A DNA stretch of 64,000 nt from Paulinella micropora (Eukaryota; Cercozoa; Imbricatea; Euglyphida), in the NCBI GenBank assembly GCA_009731375.1, contig BJOX01000169.1, forward strand, positions 739,110 to 803,109. Reading direction: 5' to 3'. Position numbers and translations under genes: made by a program. The notes beneath the pieces are model-generated. The model worked only from the letters and a program-made list of their open reading frames with translations. It did not search any database and was not told the origin of the DNA. Below are positions 43,847 through 54,192 of this stretch, in pieces. Positions within the stretch are counted from its first letter, which is position 1. Each line of letters begins with the position of its first letter.

Positions 43847-46800
43847 ATGTCAAAACCACCTCTACCACCAAGACCAAACAAGCAATATGTTCAACTTCTT
43901 CAAGCTAAGGCTAAGCTGAGAAAAGTTGAAACGAAAGATAAAAGAAACAGCCGAGACCTTTTATCTAACATCCGTAGCAATACGAAAGCAAATCTCCGCG
44001 AGGCTAAGACGCGAGAAGCGAAGAGGCGAGAGTTTAGAGCAAACGAGTACGAAGTTAGAAGGGATAACCAGCTGAACTCTCTTACATTCAAATTCAGAGA
44101 CCTAGACATAAGTTTCTATGACACTGATGCTCTAGAAGAGAAGGTATTGATACCCGCTATAAGATATGCCAGAAGGGAAGGGATGACGGCTAATGCGGAT
44201 GTTAATATATCTATAACATACTCTACTGCTCCTGCTAACGAGCGATACGACCACTATTTAAAAAAGAAAAGTTTCAATTCATTTCAACTCCGTCAATACG
44301 ATACCGTATTTATGGATGCTCTGAACGAATTCAACATAAACAATATTGAAGCTGGCGAGAGAGGATATGAAAGAACCATACGATATGTGGAAATAACCAT
44401 AGTTCAAGAAAACGGCGGAGGATGCTATGAAGGAAAAACTGAAAAGAGGGAGAAGGTTGAAGAGGATAGAAAGATATCTCCGCCAAGCAAGAATAACAAC
44501 TGCTTATTCTTCTTATGTAAGGATATACTGCTTATTCATCCGATGAACAAGAACCGCTGTAATATTGTCAGAGCCGAATTCAACCTTCCGCCAAACTCCC
44601 CCATACCATTTTCGATAGCAGTCCAGATATTGAACAAATACAAAAAAGAAGGGAAAACATACGAAATAACAGACCACGTTATGAAGCAAACAGTCAGCAC
44701 GAGTGAAGAAGGACAGGAACCAGATAAACTAATCTTTTTAGAAAATAACCACTATTACGGATTGGTTAAGCAATTCAAGAAGCGGTGCGAAGACTGCTTA
44801 CAATTATACCTGAAGAAACATACCTGTAATCTTAACAGGAAAAAGTTTGCTGATATTAGATTGAAGAAGAATGGTAAAAGACAATTAATAACTAAACTAC
44901 ACACAGAAGAAAAAATAAACAACGACCAAGTCCTTCATTATGATTTGGAAACATTTAGAAATAAGACCATCGCGAACGGCTACGATATCCACGAATGCTA
45001 CATAGTCGGATACACTCAAGGCTCTGAGGGTTTCAAATACATAGCCGGTAAAGACTGTATAAGCCAATTCGTGGACCTTATAATAAAACGAGGCAGCCGT
45101 ATAAAAGAAGGATGGGAGCCGAAATGTAAAAATGACAAACCGCCCGTTCTATATGTTAATGGTGTTAACGGAGCGAACTTTGACCACTACTTCATACACC
45201 AGGAATTAATTAAAAGAGGTATTAAGATTAAGTCGTCAAAAATTAACAACGGATCTATTATCTGCTTAGAGTTTGAGAATGTTAAGATGTGGGATATGTG
45301 TAAGCACACTCAAGGAAGTCTGAAAGCAAATCTTGAAAAGTATGGGATGCTCAGTGCTTAAGGGAGACTTCGACCACGAACAAGCCCGCAGATGGGAAGA
45401 TATGGAAAAAAAGACGAGGCAGGACTGTCTGGCTTATCTAAGGAATGATGTTATGGGTTTGAAGGAATTATACGATAAGTTAAACACGACGATATTTACA
45501 GCTCATAAAGTCAATCTAACTTCATACATTTCAACTTCAAGTCTCGCTTTCAACATATGGAAAAAATATGTAGACGGAAAATACGAGGTGAGACTTCCAA
45601 CGGTGGAGCAGGAAAGAGCATTTAGAAAAGCGATTATTGGCGGAAGGACTTACCCGTCTAAGAGGCGGTTCATTTCAGCTCAGTATGAGCGATACCTACA
45701 AAAACAGACCACCTTTGACGACATAGACGATTATCTCGTGGATGCCGACGTAGTCTCTCTATATCCAACAGCGATGTTGTTAGCCTTTATGGTCGGCGAC
45801 ATCATTGAAACAATCGGACCGTTTGACCCGCGGAACCTTCAAATCGGCATTTACAACCTTGACTACATTTCTCCAAGAAATTTACTACACTCCAGAATTG
45901 GACAACGGGACCGTATGGGCTCTCTTAAATGGCGACTAGAGGATATGAAGGACCAATGGCTTACGAGTGTAGACATCGAAGATATGGTAGCCGAAGGTTA
46001 TACGGTCAGCATTCATAAAGGATACTACACTGTAAAATCTGAATGTGTCTTTGCCAAATACATAGACGACATGTTTAAGGCGAAGGAAAATGCGGAGAAA
46101 GGTAGCCCGCAATATCTACTGGCTAAGCTGTTTATGAATAGTCTATACGGTAAGATGATACAGAGACCAATACCATCCATTACAACATATATACAAACTA
46201 ACGAAGAATACTGGAAATTCTGGAGTAGTAATCAAATAACTGACATTGTTAAATTTACGGACCAACAAGGAAAAGATTTATGGCACATATCAGGTCTACC
46301 TCGTAATCCAATCTTGTTAGAGAGTAGCATAACGAAACCTTCACACTATGGAGCATTCATACTAGCATACAGCCGTCGCATTATGTTTAAGTATATTAAG
46401 GAAGCCAATCCAAACTGAACCATCGCGGACGACTTTTACTACACAGATACGGATAGCCTCCAAATCCATGCGAGATGTGCGAGATATATTAAGAATATGG
46501 GCAACAAGCAACTGGGCGGTATAAGCGACGACTTAGGCGACGGATGTAAGATTATAAAAGGTATATGGATAGCACCAAAACTTTATATGTTAGAATTTAC
46601 AACGAAAGACGCCTTTACGGAAGGAATGACCAAAAACGACCTCAAGCACATAGCGAAGGGAGTTCATATAGAAACGGCTGAAAATGGAGTTAAAAGATAT
46701 TTCCACTTTAGGGGTAAAGGCTTAGATGCTCAACAGCTAAACTATGATGTATATGATAAGATGGATAAAGGCGGTAGCATTGAAAATGTAAAGGGCTTTC

Positions 46801-46970
46801 AAATGAAAAAAATACACATTGATAGAAACAGCAAACAACAACAAGTCCCGCACTTCAGCATTTTACATATGACGAATGTTAAAAAACAAGTTAATGAGAA
46901 TAAATGGGCGGGCCGCGAGTTTATTAACGATAACGACAGCATCCCGCTCGGTTTCCGCATAAGAAATTAA
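43847..46970 (+). pseudogene. Protein-primed family B DNA polymerase (pPolB), broken
   Basis: About 1,040 codons, the usual size for Polinton pPolB. N-terminal region with a Cys/His cluster (CEDC...HTC, about residues 322-335). The exonuclease domain has Exo I HYDLET, Exo II NGANFDHYF and Exo III YLRNDVMGLKELYD. The polymerase domain has motif A DADVVSLYPTAM, motif B KLFMNSLYGKM and motif C YYTDTDS, so all catalytic aspartates are present. It would copy the element from a protein primer at the inverted repeats. Two lesions: a one-base frameshift between about 45333 and 45361, just before Exo III, and an in-frame TGA at 46416-46418 between motifs B and C. The frame reopens immediately after the TGA. 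The start MSKPPLPPRP is the first ATG of the frame. Its stop lies two bases from that of the convergent lipase gene. Confidence 0.9.
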
Positions 46971-46971
46971 A

Positions 46972-47662
46972 TCATAGATATATTTTTTTGGCTCCTTTAC
47001 CTTTGAAGCTGGCAATCGTATGAACGCCCCTTGTCGGCTTCACTAACTTAGTATTTACCGCCGTCGCCCCTAGTAATGAAACGGGGTCGTATGCGGTCCG
47101 ATAGTTCGTGGTCAGCTTCGCAGTCTTAGCCCGCTTCCCTTTCGGATTTACCTTGACGGCTACTCGGTCAATCACTCCTTCAATGAGGTCCTTCGTGCTA
47201 CTGCCTTTGTTGTATGTGGTCGCCCTTACTCCCGTCTGGCGGCTTAAGTCTTTCGCAATCGTTCCTCCAAGGCTATGACCCGTCAGCTCTACGTTATCCT
47301 TACCATATTTCTTTATGACTTCGTCAACCAGTTTCTGTTCTTCTTTGTATCTCGGGGTTCTTTTCAATACTCCCTTTACTAATGCGACGTCGGTTAGCAA
47401 GTCCCTCTTATCCGCACTTCCTCTGAATGCGACAATCGCCTTGCCATCTTTCTCATACACTGTCGATTTCTCCTTGCTTGCGACTGGTTTCCATCCGTCA
47501 ACCCCTTTTCGTTCAGACGAAGACAAATAGACATCCTCTGACAACTCCGCACTGCCGCCCTTCTGTCTCCTGGTATTCCTTACCCGCCTTTTTCAACGCC
47601 TCCTTGTAGCTTATACCATGTTTAGCGGAGTAAGCTTTTACAAAGATAATCCACTCAGACAT
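46972..47662 (-). pseudogene. Class-3 lipase-like alpha/beta hydrolase, frameshifted
   Basis: The body (47544-46972) has the nucleophile elbow TGHSLGG, a later YDPVS (probable Asp of the triad) and GVHTI (probable His), the pattern of class-3 lipases. The reaction would be ester hydrolysis of acyl lipids. Upstream, an ATG at 47662 opens MSEWIIFVKAYSAKHGISYK, a short helical motif common at the start of proteins in Polinton-like and giant viruses. This reading frame passes into the lipase frame only through a one-base shift near 47560-47575, at a GGG run. A lipase gene sits in several virophage-like elements and may act on host membranes at entry or exit (inference). Convergent with the polymerase gene. 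Confidence 0.75.
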
Positions 47663-47716
47663 GAGGTATATTATTATTTATTTAATTTTTTTCCTTCCTA
47701 CTATATACACTCTACT

Positions 47717-47990
47717 ATGTCTACCCTTACTAGACTGTGTGAGAAGTTCCAACAACTTTCCATTGAAAGCGAAAATAAATCGTTTTCTCTTGCCGATGTT
47801 CAAAAGGTAATCCACGACGAAATAAAAGCGATTGAAGAAAAGAGAAATGCTCAACCAAACTTGTTTCACTTTGGTAAATACAAAGGCAAAAAAAATAGAA
47901 AACATCGCGAAGATTGATAAGCCATACATAGAATGGTTAGTTCGTCAGCCTTGGGTCCAAAATAAAGACGAATTGAAAAAGTTTCTATAA
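47717..47990 (+). pseudogene. Small protein with ExoX C-terminal-like motif, frameshifted
   Basis: MSTLTRLCEKFQQLSIESEN begins a helical N-terminus. The second part has FHFGKYKGKK, then in the next frame IENIAKIDKPYIEWLVRQPW to a stop at 47988. F-GKYKGK..-D-YI-WL is the signature of the small ExoX-like C-terminal domain found alone in many large DNA viruses; its biochemical role is not settled. The two halves are separated by one base at an A8 run (47888-47895), a typical site for a real slip or a consensus error. The 3' end overlaps the convergent DUF3223-like gene by a few bases. Confidence 0.65.
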
Positions 47991-48609
47991 TCTACCTCTA
48001 ACATTGATTTCTTTTTTTATTATTCGCAGTATTGCTTTCTGTCTGTGGAATTCGCTAAACTTAGTAAAGTGCGGTTCTTTCAATAAGCCGTCTTCAACTT
48101 CTACTTCTCTATTCACTTCAAGGTATTGTTTAAGTATATCTTTGAATTGTATGATATCAAAGTGGTGGTCGACGTGGACATCAACCCGCTCGTATATCGC
48201 CACTTATTTCGCACACGTAGCGGGGCTCCACGAATACATCAATAGCCACGCGGTCCAGATATTCTTGTATTTGCGGTCTTATCGTATTCCTGCTCGCATC
48301 TTTCAACACTCTCGCCATTTTTTTTGTTTCACTAAGCCCCATGAGGTCAACGCAGCAATTCCACGAAAACGGCTTACCATTCGCACGAAAGTGTTTGCTT
48401 CCGGTCGTCAAATTACTTTCAACATCAATGATGCCATCTTTTATACCTGGATGATGAGTTATAAGGTCTCGCACGAAATCGCTATCTTCTGGGTTCAGTA
48501 CTTCACCATCAGCATATTTGCTTATAATTCCTCTTATGTGGGTTTTGATAGACGCTTTTGTTAGAAACCTCAGCCCTCCAATACGGTATAACTTACGACG
48601 GTAAAACAT
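47985..48609 (-). pseudogene. DUF3223-like protein, frameshifted
   Basis: The first part (48609-48181, 142 residues) includes HHPGIKDGIIDVESNLTTGS and then FSWNCCVDLMG. The second part (from about 48203) has VDVHVDHHFDIIQFKDIL and ends EFHRQKAILRIIKKEIN. The order of HP..K, F-(W/Y)-C, CEISG..HVDH and YH..A.LR.I.K..N resembles DUF3223 proteins of plants, phages and giant viruses, a family without an established activity. A one-base shift between about 48181 and 48203 separates the halves. I rate the family match as likely but not certain. Next to it are the ExoX-like gene (convergent) and, in the same direction, the virion surface-like gene. Confidence 0.5.
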
Positions 48610-48624
48610 ATTAATATTATTATA

Positions 48625-49905
48625 TTAGAAAAAAAATATTACAAAATTAATTAATTGCTGATCTTCTAAGAAATTGACTATAACACTCACATTTCCTCCA
48701 TTTGCGAGAGTGGATACAGACTTTTGTAAAAATGTTAGATTTTCGCCGGGAGATAGTTGAACATCGTAAGTTTGCAGGTCAATAAGCTGGCTAGAAGTAG
48801 CATTAACATGAAGTTTAAGAATGACGTCCGTTATAACAGCAGCACCGAGGGCAGTCGCAGCGGTGTCCTTTGATACAATTGAAGTTGTGGCATCAATATC
48901 AGCAAAGTTCGCCGCCGTAAGTGCTCCAGTCGTTTTCACAATTCGCACTATATTAACTTTGTTGTCTTCGTTTGATACGCTCACGAGAGTTGGGTAAACG
49001 ATTGAATAATTTGTTGCGGCATTATTAAAAAGTGATTTATTTTTTATGCTGAGAATTGGGCTTTCAGTAGTGCTCGCCTTTTCATCTCCTTCCGCTTCGT
49101 TTGATATACTTGTATTAATAGTGTTGGTGCCCTCAATAAACATACTACAACTAGCAGTTTTTAATGTTTGTATTCCAGTTCCACCATTATTAAATATTCG
49201 CGCCACAAATGGGAGAGTTGTATTTCGCAGACTGACACCCGTGTTGACATTCGCATACTTAATCATATGGACTTGCTGGAATTCACCTGTATTTGGGTTC
49301 TCAATTGAAAACTTAATAGCGCCGAAGCCCACATATTGAAATTGAATTTGAAATACATTTCCCTTCGTCCAATCCAAGAGAGGCATATCGCCCGTTCCAT
49401 CGCACGGGTCATTCCAGCCCGCTTGTGGAACCAAGGTAGGCACTCCTGCTTTGGTATGGAGAATATTCATACCGTCATTTTTGGTCTTGTAAAAATAGAA
49501 ACCATTATCTAATACGCTATCGCCAATGCTAATAAATGAATAGTAGTCCTTGGTTTCGTTCGTAGTCCATAAGGCGGTGAAGCGACACATAACTCCCATC
49601 CCTGTTCTGTATTTAATTCTTTTTTTGCTTACCATAACGGCATCGGCGGCAGCTTTCGCTTCCGTTTTCAATTCAGCCATATTCGCATTAAATGCTACTG
49701 TCGCATTAGTTTGAGTTAATGTCCATATACGTGTATTAATGGTGTATGGAAAGATTTCCTGTAATACTGGTGTTAATGAACTGGTTAATGCTTCACCAAA
49801 GGCGGTTTTCATATTATTCGTTTCAACGTGCCCGTCATACCCGACTTTGACATTTACGAAGTCGCCGTCTGGATTTTGCGCTATCAAATTTCTTTGGTGA
49901 GACAT
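48625..49905 (-). CDS. Probable virion surface/fibre-type structural protein
   Basis: An intact 426-residue frame starting MSHQRNLIAQNPDGDFVNVK. The middle part has features I associate with a structural protein family of giant and Polinton-like viruses: a R-FTALWTT.. strand, DNGFYFYKTKN, DWTKGNVFQIQFQYVGFGAI (preceding an IENP-TGEFQ repeat), TLPFVARIFN and a C-terminal beta-rich domain. No signal peptide or membrane helix. It is transcribed with the major capsid gene and shares an upstream motif (CTTACGATCT on the plus strand) with it. A role in host attachment or capsid decoration is inference. The last residues (FVIFFF) come from the AT-rich spacer. Confidence 0.55.
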   Translation of the reverse strand: MSHQRNLIAQNPDGDFVNVKVGYDGHVETNNMKTAFGEALTSSLTPVLQEIFPYTINTRIWTLTQTNATVAFNANMAELKTEAKAAADAVMVSKKRIKYRTGMGVMCRFTALWTTNETKDYYSFISIGDSVLDNGFYFYKTKNDGMNILHTKAGVPTLVPQAGWNDPCDGTGDMPLLDWTKGNVFQIQFQYVGFGAIKFSIENPNTGEFQQVHMIKYANVNTGVSLRNTTLPFVARIFNNGGTGIQTLKTASCSMFIEGTNTINTSISNEAEGDEKASTTESPILSIKNKSLFNNAATNYSIVYPTLVSVSNEDNKVNIVRIVKTTGALTAANFADIDATTSIVSKDTAATALGAAVITDVILKLHVNATSSQLIDLQTYDVQLSPGENLTFLQKSVSTLANGGNVSVIVNFLEDQQLINFVIFFF

Positions 49906-49913
49906 TGTAAGTG

Positions 49914-49923
49914 CTTACGATCT
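49914..49923 (-). promoter_or_regulatory. Candidate late-promoter motif AGATCGTAAG
   Basis: Read on the minus strand, AGATCGTAAG lies about 9 bases before the ATG of the surface-protein gene. The same ten bases precede the major capsid ATG (51532-51541). Sharing between two virion genes and a fixed short distance support a promoter or initiator role; this is inference. Confidence 0.45.
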
Positions 49924-50012
49924 CAAAAAATGTTTTGTGTAAGTTTCTATATTATTAAAAAAATAAATTAACTAACAAAATTAATAATTACATCTTACCT
50001 CACTGGTGGGGG

Positions 50013-51521
50013 TTAAGACATGAAAATTTCAATTCCCTTAACAAGCACACTTCGTTGAAGAATGGCGTACGTGTAATGGTTTTGGATAGCATTTGGAGTA
50101 GTCGCAACAAATTCATATCGTCTTTCAGTGTCAAGGCTTAGACCGCTCACCTCATAGCCGTCAGTATCCTTATCCCACAGCGGGCGGTTGTTATCAAAGG
50201 TATCAACGTGGAACCAGTTGTAATGATACACATTTGAATTCAAAATGGCACTACCCTTCAGCTTATCCTTGAGAAGCATATAGTCTTCATTTTCTACTGT
50301 TTTAACATCAAACTGCTGGAGACGAGTTCCGTCAAGAGTGGTGTAATATGTCTTAGCCTTCTTTCCTGCTTGAAGGCCTCCACCAGCACTATCAGTTCTG
50401 TTGTCATTATCATAAGATGTATTTTTGTTTTCAGTGCTATTAAAAACCGATGTGTAAATACGACGAATTCTTTCACCCTGGGAGCGGTTCATCTTAACTA
50501 CAAAGTTTTGGTTTTCTCCATTAAGTGCCTGCTTCCAAGCAATCGGATACTCAATTTTGAATGGGAAGCCCTCACCCGCAATCTTTTGCTGGATGTCCAC
50601 AATAACATTCGGGTCGGTCTCAACAGCAAGGAACAAATTCAAGCCGGAAATAGTAGCATTTGTAGCAGTAATCGCCGCACCAGTAGAAATACTGCTAGCA
50701 TCAGTGCCGTAGAATGAAGTTCGTGGAGTTTCAGCCCACACAATCCGCATATCCAAAATTTCATTAAATCCGATAGTCTTGTCGAGTTCAAAAATTGTTC
50801 CAAACAACATACCCAAAGGAAGTTTAACAGCGATAACGGGGTCGGCAGCATTATCAGTTCCACCTTCAAAATACTTAGCCTCATCATAATCGACAATGAC
50901 AAGGCTATAGGTTCCAGCAGTGTTATCAGCGAGAGCGGTGTCATTGTGGCGACGAGCATTCACACTCGGCACTTTGTAGCATCCTTGAACTGCGGCTTTT
51001 ACGTCGGCAGTATTGGCCGCATCGTCGATTAATTTTCTTTCTGCTCTACTACCGACAACAATCTGTCCAGCATTACACTTTTGAAGCATAGCACCAGAGC
51101 CCGTCTTACCTTCAACAGCGGTATTATAGTCGCCGTGGTTCTCAAGTGCCTTAAATTTTTCATAACTAATCTCAGGCTTCCACACTATCTTAGTATAGTT
51201 GCCTACGTGTTGAAGATTACACAAATACTGCCCGCTTCGGCTTCGCAGTTCAATAGTTTTAATCATACTCAGACAATCCATATAGATACGATTGTAGCGA
51301 CCCGCACCACCCGCAGCAGTCGGAGTGTAAGTAAATTTCAACACAGACCTCGCCAAGTTCAAAGGGCGGGTAGGAATTTCAAATGTGCTTTCAATACCGC
51401 CTGCGGTAGTAAGTGTGATATCAGCAGCACCTTCACGGCTAGTAAGCTTATTCAACTCATACTTGCCTGTGAGCAGTTCCTTAGCCTGATGGACTAGTTC
51501 TCCTCCGTATTGGACTGGCAT
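50013..51521 (-). CDS. Major capsid protein, double jelly-roll
   Basis: An intact 502-residue protein. The start is MPVQYGGELVHQAKELLTGK; the end QRSVLVKGIEIFMS. Landmarks of Polinton/PLV capsid proteins: an N-terminal helix, then FEIPTRPLNLARSVLKF (first strands of jelly roll 1), ELRSRSGQYLCNL, a long loop, LPLGMLFGTIFELDKTIGFN followed by MRIVW (link between the two rolls), and GFPFKIEYPIAWKQ opening the second roll. It would form the trimeric hexons of an icosahedral shell. Its neighbours are the penton protein (upstream) and the surface-like protein (downstream). Gene order and strand are those of other PLVs. That it is uninterrupted argues for recent activity. Confidence 0.85.
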   Translation of the reverse strand: MPVQYGGELVHQAKELLTGKYELNKLTSREGAADITLTTAGGIESTFEIPTRPLNLARSVLKFTYTPTAAGGAGRYNRIYMDCLSMIKTIELRSRSGQYLCNLQHVGNYTKIVWKPEISYEKFKALENHGDYNTAVEGKTGSGAMLQKCNAGQIVVGSRAERKLIDDAANTADVKAAVQGCYKVPSVNARRHNDTALADNTAGTYSLVIVDYDEAKYFEGGTDNAADPVIAVKLPLGMLFGTIFELDKTIGFNEILDMRIVWAETPRTSFYGTDASSISTGAAITATNATISGLNLFLAVETDPNVIVDIQQKIAGEGFPFKIEYPIAWKQALNGENQNFVVKMNRSQGERIRRIYTSVFNSTENKNTSYDNDNRTDSAGGGLQAGKKAKTYYTTLDGTRLQQFDVKTVENEDYMLLKDKLKGSAILNSNVYHYNWFHVDTFDNNRPLWDKDTDGYEVSGLSLDTERRYEFVATTPNAIQNHYTYAILQRSVLVKGIEIFMS

Positions 51522-51531
51522 TTTTTGTAAA

Positions 51532-51541
51532 CTTACGATCT
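51532..51541 (-). promoter_or_regulatory. Candidate late-promoter motif AGATCGTAAG (capsid gene)
   Basis: Second copy of the ten-base motif, about 10 bases before the major capsid ATG. The wider region is AT-rich (TATATC.., A runs). Confidence 0.45.
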
Positions 51542-51592
51542 AAGGTCGCTATATCTTATGGATAAAAAAATAAATAATTATAATATTCCTTA

Positions 51593-52408
51593 TTAACGGT
51601 TTTTCAACAAATTAAAAAATGAATTAAATAAATCAAAATAATTCGTTTCGCGATAAATTAATAGCGTCATTACAATACCGAGCCCGTTTAGGTTAATTGG
51701 TTGGTCGTTTTCGTCTGTTAAGTAAAACCTAAATACATTGTTTGCATTGGCGGACAGTCTTTTGCCATACTCCGACCCGCTTCCATCGTAGATAACAGAA
51801 CCGAACGGGATTTCATTAGCCGTGTATATCTCTTGTAGCACGTGGTTATCACCTTCACCTACTAAATCCGACTGTAAATACAATGTTTTTTCACCCGTCA
51901 AGATTATGACATTTGGAGACCTCAGTGTATTATTAGCGAAGAAATAAGTAGAGGACCGCTCAAACCCCATAATTTCGTGAATGCGAGTTTCGTCATCAAA
52001 TACAAACCGCGGTTGAATGTTAATTGGATTGTTCGCCACAGTAAATAATAGCTTACCATCTTCTGGATCAGTGTTTGTGTTGTTGCTTGTTATTGTGTAT
52101 GTGTAGTCGTTGGGGCTTTCCGCGGTTAGCACTTCGGCCAGCTTATTTTTTAAGTTGTTCATTGTGTAGTTGCCCTCAGATATCGTAATAAGCGCCTCGT
52201 TGCCATTCTCACTCAGAATAAAAGTATTGTATGGACTTGCCACAGAGTAATACGACTTCGGCACATAGATATGTAAAATTTTACAGTGTGTCGGGTTGTC
52301 TAGCGATTTCATATCAATGGAGTGAGTGAAATCACTGTCCGTGCCGTTTATCCTATTTTTGCTCTTGACATAGTAAATGTTAGAGCTCCTGCCTCCCCTA
52401 TACTCCAT
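51593..52408 (-). CDS. Minor capsid (penton) protein, single jelly-roll
   Basis: An intact 271-residue frame. Typical penton features are the opening RSSNIYYVKSKNR followed by FTHSIDM, then IYVPKSYYSVASPYNTF, the loop SEGNYTMNNLKNKLAEVL, FVFDD..IHEIMGFERS, a region resembling SPNVI..LYLQSDLVG, EIPFGSVIY and the end GLGIVMTLLIYR. Penton proteins of this family occupy the fivefold vertices of PLV and virophage capsids. The ATG at 52408 is preceded, about 50 bases upstream on the minus strand, by TATATATACGAA, a plausible TATA-type promoter. Together with the major capsid gene it forms the intact part of the morphogenetic cluster. Confidence 0.8.
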   Translation of the reverse strand: MEYRGGRSSNIYYVKSKNRINGTDSDFTHSIDMKSLDNPTHCKILHIYVPKSYYSVASPYNTFILSENGNEALITISEGNYTMNNLKNKLAEVLTAESPNDYTYTITSNNTNTDPEDGKLLFTVANNPINIQPRFVFDDETRIHEIMGFERSSTYFFANNTLRSPNVIILTGEKTLYLQSDLVGEGDNHVLQEIYTANEIPFGSVIYDGSGSEYGKRLSANANNVFRFYLTDENDQPINLNGLGIVMTLLIYRETNYFDLFNSFFNLLKNR

Positions 52409-52501
52409 CGCACCTCCACGGGTTTTGGTGAAGCTTTTTCAAAAGGTTCGTATATATAGGAAAATATATTTTTTTGTTTTAATTACCACAACGGAGGGGG
52501 T

Positions 52502-54137
52502 TCAGATGTATGTATCAAAGCCGTAGCCGTTCTGCGATTTCAACTCCTCCGCCTCCTTCTCCTTCAAATCAGTCCATCCGCTGGCAAATTTAAATCGGGT
52601 TCCTTTCGCCCGCTCTAAAAGAAAACGCATACTGTGCCATCCGCATGTATCAGAGGTATCACTCTGTTGTTTTACTTGATTGACCTTCATTAATAAATAA
52701 CTATCAGGACGGCTTTTATTTAACAGCTGTTTCATTTGTTGCTGGAAAAGTTCAGTCGGCTCATATTCTGCTAACGGATCATAAACTTCAACAGCCCTGT
52801 CTCCATTCAAAGAAATCCAAACTGCTATCCAGTGCGAGCCTCCTTGATTATGGCGGTCTAAGTTCATTATGAAGCCGTATCGCTTTCTGCTTCCAGGGTT
52901 CAAAGTGTTGAGCTGATCGCTGGGAACTGTGCCGAGAAACCACTTATGTTTTTTCATAATCTCGTTTATTTCGTGCGTCATTAAACCGTCAACCCCGGGG
53001 CCTGTTCCATCTTGCGGAGTGTCGTTTTCTAAGGGTGGTGGTTGTGGTTGGTCTGGGGGTGGTTGTTGGTCTGGGGGTGGTGCTTGTGTATCTGTTGGCG
53101 CGGGTGCTTGTCCCTGTGTCAACTCAAATATTAGCTGTTTAGCCTCGGGTGAATTAGGGATTGGCTGGGGTGTCGGTGTGGATGGTGGTTGTTTTGACTG
53201 GGGTGTTTTCTTTTCTTTTAGAAGTTTATCTAGTGTGTCCCATCCATCCTCAGGAGAAGTTATTTTTTCTGTAAATTTTTGAGTGTACAACCATTGTTTC
53301 AATGTCTCTGAATAATTTTTCTTTTGGCCTTTTGGTTTTACAATTTTAATATCGATGCCTGCTTTTATGAGGCTATTTACTACGGCGTTATGTTTAGGTT
53401 TTCCAGTATTTTTTCGTTGTAATCTCATACCCTCTGTAAACATAGCATCAATAATTCTTTTTCTCTTTTCGTCTTTCAAATCTTTTGCTTGCTTATTTAC
53501 TTCATCAGTTATATCAGTTATTCCGCTTGGAGATGCTTTTGGAGATTTTTTTTGGCGTTTTTTCTTCGACAGGTGCTGTTAATAGTCCTTGCTTAGTTCT
53601 CCGTTCTGTTAGTAATTCCTTAATAAGTTGTTGCTCTTTCCTGAGTTCACGGTTCTTTTCTTCCTGTCTTTCTTTAGCCTCCGCCAGTTCTCTTTTATGT
53701 TCCCTGTCCAACACCTCTTTTCTTTCCTTAGCATCGGCTATGTCTTTTCTTTCCTGCCTTTTCTTCTCCGCTTCTGCTTCTTCTCGTGCTGACTTTTCCT
53801 TTTTATCAATAGCCTCAATACCTTCATACTTTTCTTGTTTAAGTTTGTCTAAGTGGTCTTGAATTGCGGTTCTTGTGTTCTGTTCAATCTCCGACAGGCT
53901 TTGAACCTTTCGTAAGTCTTCCTTCTTTGTCTTCGCCCTCTTCGGCCTGCCTAAATATTTCATAAATAGCTTAACAATTTGAAGCGTTGATAAGTCATTT
54001 GTTTTCTTTCCAAAGTTTAGATATGCTCGTTTGCCTTTTACTTTGATATATGGNNNNNNNNNNATATTATATGGCCGACCATCCTTTGTTCTGTATATCC
54101 TCGGCGGTCGTTGTTTAAGTTTCTTTCTCGTCTTCAT
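52502..54137 (-). pseudogene. Adenain-like (Ulp1/C5 fold) maturation protease, frameshifted
   Basis: The C-terminal domain carries the cysteine-protease triad: His in GGSHWIAVWI, Asp in VEVYDPLAEY, Cys in DTCGWHSMRFLL. In Polintons and adenoviruses this enzyme cleaves capsid precursors. A Pro/Gln-rich linker precedes it (about 53040-53200). The N-terminal half (54137-53514) starts MKTRKKLKQRPPRIYRTKDG, contains a 10-base N gap (54054-54063), the KKTNDLSTLQIVKLFMKYLG segment and a long charged coiled coil. In PLVs these parts occur as one protein. Here they are split by one base, most likely at the T8 run 53546-53553 (plus strand). Without that shift the protein would be about 540 residues. 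Confidence 0.8.
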
Positions 54138-54192
54138 GTATATTAATGTAAAAAAATAATAGAAAGTTTAGTTTAATATTATCTGCGGGGTT

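Noticed and set aside
46416-46418. TGA as a sense codon in the element
   Set aside because: Other genes of the element and the host antiporter use TGA as a normal stop, so a premature stop is simpler.
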